A stretch of DNA of 64,000 nt from Mycobacterium sp. PS03-16 (lineage in GTDB: Bacteria > Actinomycetota > Actinomycetes > Mycobacteriales > Mycobacteriaceae): contig NZ_SPQO01000007.1 of the NCBI RefSeq assembly GCF_004570325.1, forward strand, positions 153,595 through 217,594. Reading direction: 5' to 3'. The notes under the pieces are model-generated. The model had not been told where the DNA came from. It ran no database searches and saw only the letters and a list, made by a program, of their open reading frames with translations. Of this stretch, positions 26,185-35,388 are shown piece after piece (the first letter of the stretch is position 1; each line of letters starts with the position of its first letter). A program made the position numbers and the translations under genes.

Positions 26185-27118
26185 GGACGTTGACGCGCGA
26201 CGGGGTCGGCACGGCGCTGGGGGCCTCGATCGGTTCGGCGGTGCCGATCGGAGCGGCCTCGTCGTCGGGCACGGCGACGGCCGCTTCGCGCTTGGCCTTG
26301 CGCTTGTCGTGGATGCGGCCGACCTGGATGGCGATCTCGAGCAGGATGGTCAGCGCGCAGGCCAGCGCCAGCATCGAGAACGGGTCCGAGCCGGGCGTGA
26401 ACAGGGCGGCGAACACGAACATCGCGAAGATCAGCCCGCGCCGCCACGCCTTGAGCTTCTCGTAGGGCAGCATCCCGATGAAGTTGAGCATGACGATCAG
26501 CAGCGGGAACTCGAAGCTGAACCCGAACACCAGCAGCAGGTTGATCAGGAAGCCGAAGTACTGGTCGCCGGACAGGGCGGTGACCTGGACGTCGCTGCCG
26601 ACGGTGAGCAGGAAGCTCAACGCGGTCGACAGCACCACGTAGGCCAGCACCGCACCGGCGATGAACAGGATCGAGCCGATGGCGACGAACACCGCGGCGA
26701 ACCGGCGTTCGTTCTTGTACAGGCCGGGGGTGATGAACGCCCACAGCTGATAGAGCCACACCGGGCAGGCCAGCACGATGCCCGCCATCAGCGAGACCTT
26801 CAGGCGCAGCATGAACTGGTCGAATGGCGCGGTCGCGAGCAGTCGGCACTCGCCGTCGGGGGTGATGTCGGCGCGGGCGGACGCCGGCAGCGCACAGTAC
26901 GGGCCGCGCAGCCAGTCACCGAGGCTCGGAAAGCCGAAGACGCCGTGGCTGTACCACCAGAAACCGAAGATGGTCGTGAGCACCACCGCGGCGGCGGCCA
27001 CCAGGAGCCGGTTGCGCAGTTCATGCAGGTGTTCGACCAACGACATGGTGCCGTCGGGGTTCACCTGGGCGCGACGCTGCCGCGGGTTGAGCCGCTTGAT
27101 GATTCCGGGGATTTGCAC
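26168..27118 (-). CDS. tatC: Sec-independent protein translocase TatC
   Basis: A 316-residue membrane protein and the signal-peptide receptor of the twin-arginine translocase, which exports folded proteins. It has six hydrophobic segments and the cytoplasmic N-terminal motif [14 protein letters not shown], plus the conserved [10 protein letters not shown] and the proline-rich loop. A long charged C-terminal tail (KRKAKREAA...) extends beyond the E. coli protein. It is followed by helY with a short overlap and preceded by tatA (70-bp gap). Confidence 0.96.
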   Translation of the reverse strand: MQIPGIIKRLNPRQRRAQVNPDGTMSLVEHLHELRNRLLVAAAAVVLTTIFGFWWYSHGVFGFPSLGDWLRGPYCALPASARADITPDGECRLLATAPFDQFMLRLKVSLMAGIVLACPVWLYQLWAFITPGLYKNERRFAAVFVAIGSILFIAGAVLAYVVLSTALSFLLTVGSDVQVTALSGDQYFGFLINLLLVFGFSFEFPLLIVMLNFIGMLPYEKLKAWRRGLIFAMFVFAALFTPGSDPFSMLALACALTILLEIAIQVGRIHDKRKAKREAAVAVPDDEAAPIGTAEPIEAPSAVPTPSRVNVHDEST

Positions 27119-27188
27119 GTGTATTGCCTAGAGGCCGCCGGCGAGTGCGGCCTGACGACGCGGCGTCACGCCGCGCGGGACGGAGTGG

Positions 27189-27440
27189 TCAGGCCGACCG
27201 CTTGTCCGACGTCTTGTCGGCAGTGGTGGCCGGATCGGCGACGTCGACTCGCTCGGAGGCGATCGGCGTGGCCGGCGGGGTGTCGGACTTGCCCTCCGCC
27301 TGCATCTCCTTGATCTCGGACTTGAAGATCCGCATCGACTTGCCCAGCGAGCGCGCCGCATCCGGCAGTTTCTTGGCGCCGAACAGCAGCACGAACACCG
27401 CGATGACGATTACCCAATGCCAGGGTTGCAGACCGCCCAT
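27189..27440 (-). CDS. tatA: Sec-independent protein translocase TatA
   Basis: An 83-residue pore-forming Tat subunit: a single N-terminal membrane helix ([20 protein letters not shown]) followed by an amphipathic helix ([18 protein letters not shown]) and a disordered acidic tail. ATG 27440 is chosen over GTG 27446 because GGAGG lies 5 bases upstream. It is transcribed before tatC, directly after pafC (28-bp gap), so it may be read from the paf promoter. Confidence 0.95.
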   Translation of the reverse strand: MGGLQPWHWVIVIAVFVLLFGAKKLPDAARSLGKSMRIFKSEIKEMQAEGKSDTPPATPIASERVDVADPATTADKTSDKRSA

Positions 27441-27468
27441 GTGCACCTCCTCGAAGTCGCCGCCGAGT

Positions 27469-28446
27469 CTACCCGCCGGTGCCGCTCCGGGCGTAGGCGA
27501 GCAGGGCCGCGGCGGCGGATTCGCGGACCTTGTCGGCGAGCGCCTGCGGTTCGAGCACCCGCACCGCCGAACCGAAGCCGAGGACGAAGCGGGCCATCCA
27601 GGCGTCGGAGGCGTAGGTCATGGCCGCTTCGCAGGCGCCGTCGGGCAGTTCGCGCACCACGCGCAGGGGGTAATAGTCGAACATCCAGGACGCCGACGGG
27701 TCGATCAGCAGGGTCGCCGACGGCAGAGCCGGGTCGGCGTCGAACAGCGAGGTGTCCGGACCCGCCTCGACCGCCGGCGGCGGGGGTGCCGCGGGTTCGT
27801 CGAGCACGCGGGCGTCGACGATGCGGTCGAAGCGGAACAGGCGCACGCCTTCGGCCGAACGACACCACGCCTCGAGGTAGCTGTGGTCGGCGACCAGCAC
27901 GACCCGGATGGGGTCGACCGTCCGGCTGGTCAGCACGTCGTGGGAGGCCGAGTAGTACTCGATGGTCAAGGCGCGGGCGTTGCGCACGGCCGTGCGCACG
28001 GCCGCGGCGGCCTCGCTCTCGACCGGGGCGGGTTCCTCGACGGCGGTGACGGCGTCGCTGATGTCGTGGCCGGCGGCGCCGGCGGCCTGCTCGATCTTGG
28101 CGATGGCGCTGCGGGCGGCCTCGGGGTCGACCATGCCGGGCACGTCGACCAGGGCCCGCAGCGCGACCAGGACGCCGGTGGCCTCGGGCGAGGTGAGGCG
28201 CAGCGGATGGTCGATGCCCGCGGAGAACGTGACCTCGATGGTGTCGCCGGAGAATTCGAAGTCGATGAGGTCGCCGGGGCCGTAGCCGGGCAGGCCGCAC
28301 ATCCACAGCTGGTCGAGGTCGGTCCGGAGCTGGTCGACGCTGACGCCGAGGTCGGAGGCCGCCTCGGTGTAGGTGATCCGCGGGTTGGCCTGGAAGTACG
28401 GAACCATGTTGAGCAGCCGGACCAGGCGGGTGGAGACGGCGCTCAT
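27469..28446 (-). CDS. pafC: WYL-domain transcriptional regulator PafC
   Basis: A 325-residue partner of PafB. The N-terminal winged helix is in [20 protein letters not shown] and a WYL-type domain follows (about 135-215), with a C-terminal WCX-like extension. The PafBC heterodimer is the main LexA-independent activator of the mycobacterial DNA-damage response. The start overlaps pafB by 4 bp (ATGA). Confidence 0.93.
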   Translation of the reverse strand: MSAVSTRLVRLLNMVPYFQANPRITYTEAASDLGVSVDQLRTDLDQLWMCGLPGYGPGDLIDFEFSGDTIEVTFSAGIDHPLRLTSPEATGVLVALRALVDVPGMVDPEAARSAIAKIEQAAGAAGHDISDAVTAVEEPAPVESEAAAAVRTAVRNARALTIEYYSASHDVLTSRTVDPIRVVLVADHSYLEAWCRSAEGVRLFRFDRIVDARVLDEPAAPPPPAVEAGPDTSLFDADPALPSATLLIDPSASWMFDYYPLRVVRELPDGACEAAMTYASDAWMARFVLGFGSAVRVLEPQALADKVRESAAAALLAYARSGTGG

Positions 28447-29429
28447 GCGGTCACCTCCGCCTGCGCGGTGAGGCGGGCGATGACGTCGTCGCGCAGCGAC
28501 TCGGGCTCCAGCGCGATGGCGTCGGCGCCGTAGCTGGCGACCTCGCGGGCCAGCCGGTCGAACATGCCGATTTCTACGGTGACGACGTCGCCGGCGCGGC
28601 CGCCGAGGGTCATGGGGCCTTCGACGACGGCCTGGCGGCGCAGCGCGGTGGCGCGGCCCTCGGCGACCCAGACGCGGGCCTGGGTACCGGTGGGCCATTC
28701 GGCGACGGCGCGGTGCACCAGGTCTTTGAGGTCGACGTCCTCGGGTTTGCGGACGGCGCCCGGGGGGCCGATGACAGTGACGTCGTCGGCGATGCGGGAC
28801 AGCCGGAATGTGCGGGGCGCGGCGCGGTCGCGGTCGTGGCCGACGAGGTACCAGCGGCCGCGGTGGGTGACGACGCCCCACGGTTCGACGGTGCGGGTCT
28901 TGTAGGGGTCGGTGCGGGATTGGCGGTGGCCGAACTGGACGGCCTGGCCGGCGTCGATGGCGTCGAGCAGGGTGCGCAGCGTCGCCTCGGAGCCGCGGAC
29001 GCCGGGCAGGGTCGCCGTGGAGATGGCGACGCTGTCACCGGCGTCGACGTCGACGCCGGCGGCGCGGAGTTTGAGCAGGGCACCCTGCGTGGCGGTGATG
29101 AGTTCGGGCGACTCCCACAGCTGGGTGGCGACAGCGACGGCGGCGGCCTCGTCGGCGGTGAGCTCGACGGCGGGCAGCGCGTAGGCGTCGCGGTTGATGC
29201 GGTAGCCCTCGGTGGGGTCGAACTGGGAGACGCGGCCGGTTTCCAGCGGGATGCCGAGGTCGCGCAGTTCGTTCTTGTCGCGCTCGAACATGCGGGAGAA
29301 GGCCTCGTCGCTGGGACTGTCGGCGTAGCCGGCGACGACCTGGCGGATGCGGTCGGCGGTGATGAAGGTGCGCGTCGACAGCAGTGCGATGACCAGGTTC
29401 ATCAGCCGTTCGACTTTGGAGGTGGCCAC
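28443..29429 (-). CDS. pafB: WYL-domain transcriptional regulator PafB
   Basis: A 328-residue protein: N-terminal helix-turn-helix (MATSKVERLMNLVIALLST, then a RIRQVV winged segment), WYL domain (about 140-210, GHRQSRTDPYKTRTVEPWGV and GRWYLVGHDRDR), and C-terminal WCX domain. With PafC it senses damage, likely through single-stranded DNA, and activates repair genes. It normally follows pafA in the same operon; here 8.2 kb of other genes separate them, so pafBC must have its own promoter in 29430-29649 or beyond. Confidence 0.94.
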   Translation of the reverse strand: MATSKVERLMNLVIALLSTRTFITADRIRQVVAGYADSPSDEAFSRMFERDKNELRDLGIPLETGRVSQFDPTEGYRINRDAYALPAVELTADEAAAVAVATQLWESPELITATQGALLKLRAAGVDVDAGDSVAISTATLPGVRGSEATLRTLLDAIDAGQAVQFGHRQSRTDPYKTRTVEPWGVVTHRGRWYLVGHDRDRAAPRTFRLSRIADDVTVIGPPGAVRKPEDVDLKDLVHRAVAEWPTGTQARVWVAEGRATALRRQAVVEGPMTLGGRAGDVVTVEIGMFDRLAREVASYGADAIALEPESLRDDVIARLTAQAEVTA

Positions 29430-29649
29430 TCCTACGAGCTTAAGGCGTCGGAGGTGTGGGGCGACGCTTCTGTGGGTGCGGCGTGGTCTTCGAAGTTCAG
29501 CCAGCGAGCCGGGAGTCCCGCCGTCGGGCCGCTATCAAGGTCAGTGCGACGCGTTCGACATTGCCGGTTGCCATAGTCCCCGGTCGGGTCGGATTCGTGA
29601 CACCGACGTCATCGGGTCTGGGAGATACTGAGCAAATGGGGTTGCGGGG

Positions 29650-31959
29650 GTGGGTGGCGCGGCAGTGAGTGCAGTCGGCGGCTTCTATGCGAACTGGAAC
29701 AACGCGCGGCAGACATTCGGCCAGGGCAGCCCGCAGTCGGGCGCGGACTTCGACAACAGTTCGCAGCTCACCGGGCTCGGCACCGGGCTGTCGTCGGCGG
29801 CGCCGGGCTCGAAGTGGTCCGGGGCGGCCGCGTCGAATTACGACAAGGCCAACACCGACCACCAAGCCGTCTTCACCCAGCTCGCCCAGCTCGACCAGAA
29901 GATCGCCCAGCAGGTCGACAACTCCGCTCAGGTGGTGGCGACCGGCCGGCAGAATCTCAACAGCGTCAAGCGATGGGTGACCGACGCAGTCAACAGCCTC
30001 CCGCCCGGCAAGCAGCGGCACCAGATGGAGCTGCAGATCGCCAAAGCCGGACTTGGGCGGCTCACCGAAGTTGTCGAGCAGACCAACAAGCAGTCCAACA
30101 CCATCGGTCAGAACATCGGCGCCATCACCTCGGAATACGACTCGCTCAAGGAGACCATCCGATTCGCCGGCGACATCAAGGAGGACAAAGGCGACGGCGA
30201 AGCAGAAGCGCTGGGCAACGAAGACGAGAAGAAAGAAGAAGGGGAGTTCCAAGAGCGCGCTAAGCAGGATGTTCAAGACGCCTTATCTGGCGATGCGCAG
30301 GCCGCTGGTCGTGTTGACGCGGTGCTCGACTCCATTTGGCCGGGTCAGCCGCTGAGCCCCGAGCAGGGCTCGTACCTCAGTCAGATGCAGGCCCAGCAAC
30401 ACGGCATGAGCGTGGATCGCCTCCGCGAAGTCGAGCAACGACTGGGCGACCACAAGGACATCATCGGCGACTCGTGGCAGTTGGTGAGCGACCCGGACGT
30501 CACCTTCCCCAAGACTGAGACGGAGGTAGGCGCCCTAGACGACCCCAGCGTGCCGGTTAAGGGCGGATTTGACCAGCTACCGAAAGATGTTCGTGACACC
30601 TTAGAAGCGCCCGGCTCGGCTGGCGCGCCAAGGCTTGAGCAGATCGCAGCGATCGTGAAAGACGGCGACGACCGCTTCCAAACAAGCACCGAGATTGATC
30701 GCGGGTTGCTGCGAAAAACCGCGGACATCATGGAGTCTCCCGGCTGGCAACAGAGCGCTGAGGAGGCCACCCTCCCTGACGACCGGCGCCCTCAGGTGCT
30801 CGACCCACTGGTGTCGAATGTCTTCGACGCGGTGGCACCAGACCACCAAGCTATTCACAGTGCGATTGCTGGCGGAAGCTCGGGTATTGAAGGCGTTGAT
30901 CCCGACGAATTCATGGAAGGCATCACTCACCGCGCATGGATAGACAACGGGGAGGCGGCGGGGAACCTGTTCGAGTGGACTGCGAGCACTACTGGCCCCG
31001 ACGGACAGATCGCCGCGGAGACAGCGCAAAAGTATGCGACCTACCTCGCGAATCACGGTCCGGAGCTTCTTAATCTCCCCGGCAACCAGCAGATCGGTGA
31101 ACTCAATCCTGAGCTCGTGAAGTCGTTCGCAACAGGCTTGCAACCGTACCAACTCGCCATGGTCGGGGAAGGCGTCGAGCCTCACGGCTTCCAGCCACTC
31201 GAAGATCTCGGCAGCGATATGCAAGTGACCAAGCAGCTTTTCTCCGTGATCGATTCGAATGAGGACGCCGCAAGAGAGTTCAATAAGGCGGCCTACAGCC
31301 ACGTCCTCGGTCTGCAGCACTCCTTCGGAGATCTCGCCGCGGAGAACCCCGACCTGCGCACGACCGACAGTCGATTGGACGACCTCAGTAGTTCGGCCCG
31401 ATTGTTGGGCGCGATCAACGGCGGCCAACACCTCGAATTAGCGTCGAGCATTCAAAACGGTCGTATGAACGCGGAACAGGCCTTCTCAGCGGCAGAAGCC
31501 TCGTACAACTGGAAGAAAGAGATAATCGATCAGGTGGCGTCTTACGCACCCGGCGGAGACTTGATCACCGGCCAGGCGGACAACATCCTTCTGGGACCCC
31601 CGCCCGAGAGGACGGACTTCAAGATTGATCCTCAAGCCGGTTACGTAACCGATATCGGCCTGAGCGCCACGCAACAGGACGCGCAGCACAGCGCCACGAA
31701 CGTGCAGTACGAGGTAGCAAGCCGATTCGCTGATCCGAATTCCGGCTACATCGACCCGCGGTTCTTCGACGAGAGAACGGGCGCGCTGAAGCCCCCTAAC
31801 ACGATCAGCCCCGCTGACTGGAGCGCCTATGACACACAACTCGCCAACTATCTGGCGACCACCCATCCGGAGTTGAACGCATCAGTCACCAACTATCGCA
31901 CCACATATCTGATGCTTCATGGGCTCCCTTCGATCCCTCAGATTCAACCGGGCGGATAA
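29650..31959 (+). CDS. Large WXG-bearing ESX-associated protein with C-terminal helical repeat region (TPR_23-like)
   Basis: A 769-residue protein, glycine-rich only at its very N-terminus. Residues 1-180 resemble type VII secretion substrates: a WSG turn at about 56-58 (GSKWSGAAASNYDKA) between long helices, then a coiled-coil-like stretch (about 75-175). Residues 175-205 are very acidic and lysine-rich (KEDKGDGEAEALGNEDEKKEE). Residues about 210-760 are mostly helical and end in a 320-residue region that matches the downstream lipoprotein. Newer databases call similar mycobacterial proteins TPR-repeat-region proteins; that assignment is from memory. No signal peptide or catalytic motif is visible. 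GTG 29665 is an alternative start. The lipoprotein gene follows after 4 bp. Confidence 0.75.
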   Translation: MGGAAVSAVGGFYANWNNARQTFGQGSPQSGADFDNSSQLTGLGTGLSSAAPGSKWSGAAASNYDKANTDHQAVFTQLAQLDQKIAQQVDNSAQVVATGRQNLNSVKRWVTDAVNSLPPGKQRHQMELQIAKAGLGRLTEVVEQTNKQSNTIGQNIGAITSEYDSLKETIRFAGDIKEDKGDGEAEALGNEDEKKEEGEFQERAKQDVQDALSGDAQAAGRVDAVLDSIWPGQPLSPEQGSYLSQMQAQQHGMSVDRLREVEQRLGDHKDIIGDSWQLVSDPDVTFPKTETEVGALDDPSVPVKGGFDQLPKDVRDTLEAPGSAGAPRLEQIAAIVKDGDDRFQTSTEIDRGLLRKTADIMESPGWQQSAEEATLPDDRRPQVLDPLVSNVFDAVAPDHQAIHSAIAGGSSGIEGVDPDEFMEGITHRAWIDNGEAAGNLFEWTASTTGPDGQIAAETAQKYATYLANHGPELLNLPGNQQIGELNPELVKSFATGLQPYQLAMVGEGVEPHGFQPLEDLGSDMQVTKQLFSVIDSNEDAAREFNKAAYSHVLGLQHSFGDLAAENPDLRTTDSRLDDLSSSARLLGAINGGQHLELASSIQNGRMNAEQAFSAAEASYNWKKEIIDQVASYAPGGDLITGQADNILLGPPPERTDFKIDPQAGYVTDIGLSATQQDAQHSATNVQYEVASRFADPNSGYIDPRFFDERTGALKPPNTISPADWSAYDTQLANYLATTHPELNASVTNYRTTYLMLHGLPSIPQIQPGG

Positions 31960-31963
31960 GCAG

Positions 31964-32905
31964 ATGAGCCGGTCATCGATAATCCGGGGCGCTCGGATCC
32001 TGCTCGCCTTTATGGCGTCGCTAATCCTCGTTACTTCCTGCGCACCTGAGCTGCCGGCGCTACCGGCGGGGGACGACCCAGCGGCGGTGGCGGAAGTCGT
32101 TACCGGAGAAGACGGCGCCTCGTTCCTCGAGCGGACTTGCAGCTACGAATGGCCTGAGGACGGCGCTGAACCAGCAGGTCTGTTCACGTGGATTCGTCCC
32201 GCCGTCGACGGTGCGGATCAGCCTTCCGCGCAAGCGGCCGGAAAGATCGCACATTCGGTGGCTGAGTTCTTCGCGGAGCATCCGGATGCAACGCGTGACT
32301 GCGAAGGTCGCAACCCGGCTCTGTTCGAGTCGCTCGCTGCTGCACTCATTTCCTACCAAGGAGCCATGGTCGGAGATCCCGCGGGCACAACGGGTTTCGC
32401 ACCGCTGGATGCGCCCGACAGTGACATGCCGCGAACCGCCTCATTGTTCTCGACGATGAACTCGGCAGGTCCGGCAGGCCAAGGCTTCGTCGCCGAAGCA
32501 CGGCAGCGCGTTGACCGTTACGAAGAAGCCTTCGCAGATCAGGCCGCAGCCGACCCCGCAGCTCCCATCACCGGCTCCGTGCGCGGCGAAACGAAATTCG
32601 CCGGCCGCCTGCTGGGATTGATCGCTCGAGTAGAGCAAGACGGTGAGGGCGGCCGTGTCTCGCTATCAGGCCCGAAGAGTCAGCTGGAATACGCGGTCGT
32701 GTCCCGGATGGTCCGCGGCAGTGATCCTCGGATCAGCGCCCAGTTCTTCGATCCACAAGGAACGCTGATCTCGCCCGGACGCGTCGACAACGCGCAGTCG
32801 AGTCTGTATGCAGCCCAACTCTCCAATTTCCTGTCGGCTTATCCAGCCGTCAGTGCAGCGATCGCCGACTTCAATGACAATTATCAACGAATCGCTAATG
32901 CGTGA
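31964..32905 (+). CDS. Lipoprotein homologous to the C-terminus of the preceding large protein
   Basis: A 313-residue lipoprotein: basic start, hydrophobic core ARILLAFMASLILV and lipobox LVTSC with Cys26. Two blocks align with the 769-residue protein. Lipoprotein 117-180 matches its residues 486-549 (shared pattern NPxL..YQxAMVG..GFxPL..SDM..LFS), and 236-308 matches 680-755 (shared FFD..G.L..P and YxxQLxNFL/NYL). The stretch of the large protein from about 595 to 680 has no counterpart. It would be displayed outside the membrane. ATG 31964 is used because it gives a proper signal peptide and near-contiguous coupling with the upstream stop. A partner, decoy or immunity role is only inference. 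Confidence 0.8.
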   Translation: MSRSSIIRGARILLAFMASLILVTSCAPELPALPAGDDPAAVAEVVTGEDGASFLERTCSYEWPEDGAEPAGLFTWIRPAVDGADQPSAQAAGKIAHSVAEFFAEHPDATRDCEGRNPALFESLAAALISYQGAMVGDPAGTTGFAPLDAPDSDMPRTASLFSTMNSAGPAGQGFVAEARQRVDRYEEAFADQAAADPAAPITGSVRGETKFAGRLLGLIARVEQDGEGGRVSLSGPKSQLEYAVVSRMVRGSDPRISAQFFDPQGTLISPGRVDNAQSSLYAAQLSNFLSAYPAVSAAIADFNDNYQRIANA

Positions 32906-33072
32906 ACCGCTGCAATTGACCGTCACACCAGTGCGCGACACATTGCGTCTGCAGGATGGCCATACAGACTCGGGACCTTCCTACGAGCGCTGATCCTCCC
33001 GCTTGGCTCCTTCAAGCAGACAGACGGACGCCCGCTTGCCTAGGTGGACGGCCGGACACGCTGCGTTAGAGG

Positions 33073-35388
33073 CTAGTGCTTTACCGCAATAGCGTCGCCG
33101 CACATGACGCTGACGTGCTGCCAGTAGACCCAGTCGGCGATAGCGGCGCGCTGTAGTTCCGCGTCGGTCGCCGTCTGCGCCCGGTGCACCGCCAGCACTT
33201 GGGCGTGGTCAGCGAAAATAACCATGGCCGCGAGATGCGCGCCGCCCCGATCAGGTGCCGTACTCATCATCGGCTTCATCACGTCGAACCACAGCGACAT
33301 CGACTTGTCTTCAGGAGCATTGGCATCGACCGGCGCAGGCGGAAGCAGATCACCAAGCGATGCGTCGCTGACCGAGTTCAGCTGTTTCACCGCGTTCGGG
33401 GCGACGATCTCAAGCCTCGAGCGGCCGGCGATGTCACCCTTCTCCGGAATGTCGTCGGGCTGCAGGATGACCCGCGCAGCGCCCGGGTCGAACCCGTCGA
33501 ACTGGTCGGCGGTCGCCACCACCGCACGCAGCGCCGTGTCGTGATGCTGTGCCCAGCCATGTAAGGCCAGCATCGGGAACGTCGCCCACTTCGCCCGCTC
33601 CTCCAGGGGAATCGACTCATCAGCGCTGACCATCTTCACCTGCTCGGGCAGCTTCACCCCGTCCGGGATGTAGCCAATGCCGTAGCTGTTCGCGACAAGG
33701 AGCGTCCCCTCCTTCGTCACGCCGGTCAGCCAGAAGAACCCGAAATCTATCGAGCGATACGCGTTCAACGCGGCACCGATCCGGCGAGCAACCTGCACCG
33801 GATCACCGCTGGACTGACGTCGCATCGAACCGGCAATGGCATCCCGTTCCGCCCGCGCGGCCGATACCGGCACCGGCGCGGGTGCACCGGCAACAGACGC
33901 GGCGTTCGGTGCGGCAGGCGCCACGGGCGGTGGCATCGCCGAAGCCGGCGCGACCGGTGCGGCCGGTGACGGCGTCGGAGGCGGCCCCAATGGCATGCCC
34001 GGCGGCATGGCCGGAGCACCACCTGACATGGGAGGACCGGCGGGAGTTGCCGACGGCGGTGTCGACGGCGGCGTGACCGGTGTGCTCGCTGCACTGGTAC
34101 TCACTGGAGCGGATGCCGTTGTGGCTGCCGTGTCGACCGGCGGAGGGGCGACGGGCGCCGGCACCGCCGCAGCGGCCGGCTGAATCGCTGGCCCGATGTT
34201 CGAAAGTGCCTCGGCGGTAGCTTGAATGGGCGGCGGTGTGCCATAGCCGCTTGAAGGGCCGCCTGCGGCGCTGGCCTGCGATGGGTCGAAACCAGTATCC
34301 ACGGCCGAGCCGTCGCCTCCAGAGGCTGGACTGTCACCGAACAACCCGTCCAACGAGCTCCCCCCAGATGAGGCACCCCCTCCGGAGCTGAGGCCTCCTG
34401 CTGAGATCCCTGCACTGCCCATGGTGGGAGCGCTCGTGGAGCCGCTTGCTAGCGGCGACGTAGGCGCACTCGGGGCGTTACCTGCGGTTGTCGACGGCAC
34501 ACTGGGCACAGTCGGTGCTTGCGGCCGTGGAGCGCCGCCGCCTCCGCCGGTCGGGGCAGGGTAAGCCGGACCTGCGACCGGCGCTCCAACTTGCTGCACA
34601 TCGGTCGGTTTCGGCACAAAACTCGGCGGAGGAGGCGCTACCTCTGGTACGGGGGCCGGCACAGGGGCTTCCGGTGGGGCGATATCCATCGGCTTATGCG
34701 AAGCGGGTGTAGCCGTTGGCGCTTGGACCGGCGATGGGCCCGAGGTCGGCGACGACACTTTTGTCATGTCCAGCGGCTTGGCAGTGAACGTTGCCAGCGG
34801 ATTGCCGTCACCGGGGGCGTCGCCATTGTTCTCCGAGCTTTTGATTTCCGTCTCATCAAAGGGCACCTTTGGCGAAGTCGGTTTCCCGCCGAAGCGCTCA
34901 GCAAGGCCATTTACGGCGTTGAGATTCTCGAGGTATCTGCCATTTACAAACGATCTGACAGCGGCTGTCGCGTCGAGGTTCTTGGCGGCCGCCTCGCTTT
35001 CGAGCCGAGATATCTGATCTTGAGCTGCCTGTACATTCTCGGCAATGCCATCTTTGAGCGACGAGATTCCGTTCGCAGCATCTGCGCACCAAGTGACCGC
35101 ATCTCGGAGTCGCTGATCATATGACCGCATCGATTGGGCATGCTCGTTAACTTCAGCAGCGGCTTTGATCGAAGCATTCCCGTTCCATACGAAGGGGCCA
35201 TTAAAGATCGCGGCGCTATGGTTCGCGAATGTATCCCGGGCGCCTTCCAAGCTTGATCGGATCTGCTCCAAGGTGTTGGCGCGCTCGGTGAAGACGCTTT
35301 CGTCAACCTCCGGCCAGGCACCGGAACCTGTCATCTCACCCGCGTACGGCCCTATGGGCTTCGGCTTGCCTGCGCCTCCGCCTATCAC
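33073..35388 (-). CDS. EspK-like ESX-1-associated protein
   Basis: A 771-residue protein in three parts. Residues 1-150 form a helical WXG-like domain: the entry PIGPYAGEMTGSGAWPEVDE and FVWNGNASIKAA (WNG turn at 68-70) match the start of M. tuberculosis EspK (Rv3879c). Residues about 180-506 are a Pro/Ala/Ser/Gly-rich linker. Residues 507-771 are a folded domain strongly like the EspK C-terminus (VSAARAERDA, FGFFWLTGVTKEG, LLVANSYGIGYIPDG, PDDIPEKGDIAGRSRLE, LWFDVMKPM). EspK is linked to the ESX-1 substrate EspB and its export. The GTG start overlaps the upstream membrane-protein stop by 4 bp (GTGA). Confidence 0.85.
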   Translation of the reverse strand: MIGGGAGKPKPIGPYAGEMTGSGAWPEVDESVFTERANTLEQIRSSLEGARDTFANHSAAIFNGPFVWNGNASIKAAAEVNEHAQSMRSYDQRLRDAVTWCADAANGISSLKDGIAENVQAAQDQISRLESEAAAKNLDATAAVRSFVNGRYLENLNAVNGLAERFGGKPTSPKVPFDETEIKSSENNGDAPGDGNPLATFTAKPLDMTKVSSPTSGPSPVQAPTATPASHKPMDIAPPEAPVPAPVPEVAPPPPSFVPKPTDVQQVGAPVAGPAYPAPTGGGGGAPRPQAPTVPSVPSTTAGNAPSAPTSPLASGSTSAPTMGSAGISAGGLSSGGGASSGGSSLDGLFGDSPASGGDGSAVDTGFDPSQASAAGGPSSGYGTPPPIQATAEALSNIGPAIQPAAAAVPAPVAPPPVDTAATTASAPVSTSAASTPVTPPSTPPSATPAGPPMSGGAPAMPPGMPLGPPPTPSPAAPVAPASAMPPPVAPAAPNAASVAGAPAPVPVSAARAERDAIAGSMRRQSSGDPVQVARRIGAALNAYRSIDFGFFWLTGVTKEGTLLVANSYGIGYIPDGVKLPEQVKMVSADESIPLEERAKWATFPMLALHGWAQHHDTALRAVVATADQFDGFDPGAARVILQPDDIPEKGDIAGRSRLEIVAPNAVKQLNSVSDASLGDLLPPAPVDANAPEDKSMSLWFDVMKPMMSTAPDRGGAHLAAMVIFADHAQVLAVHRAQTATDAELQRAAIADWVYWQHVSVMCGDAIAVKH

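Noticed and set aside
24118..26193. A 691-codon frame antisense to helY
   Set aside because: Composition is typical of an antisense shadow and no motif is present, while helY is complete on the other strand.
29597..29629. SigA-type promoter before the large ESX-associated gene (GTGACA and GATACT)
   Set aside because: The hexamers are 21 bases apart, too far for a normal promoter; only a weak -10 remains.
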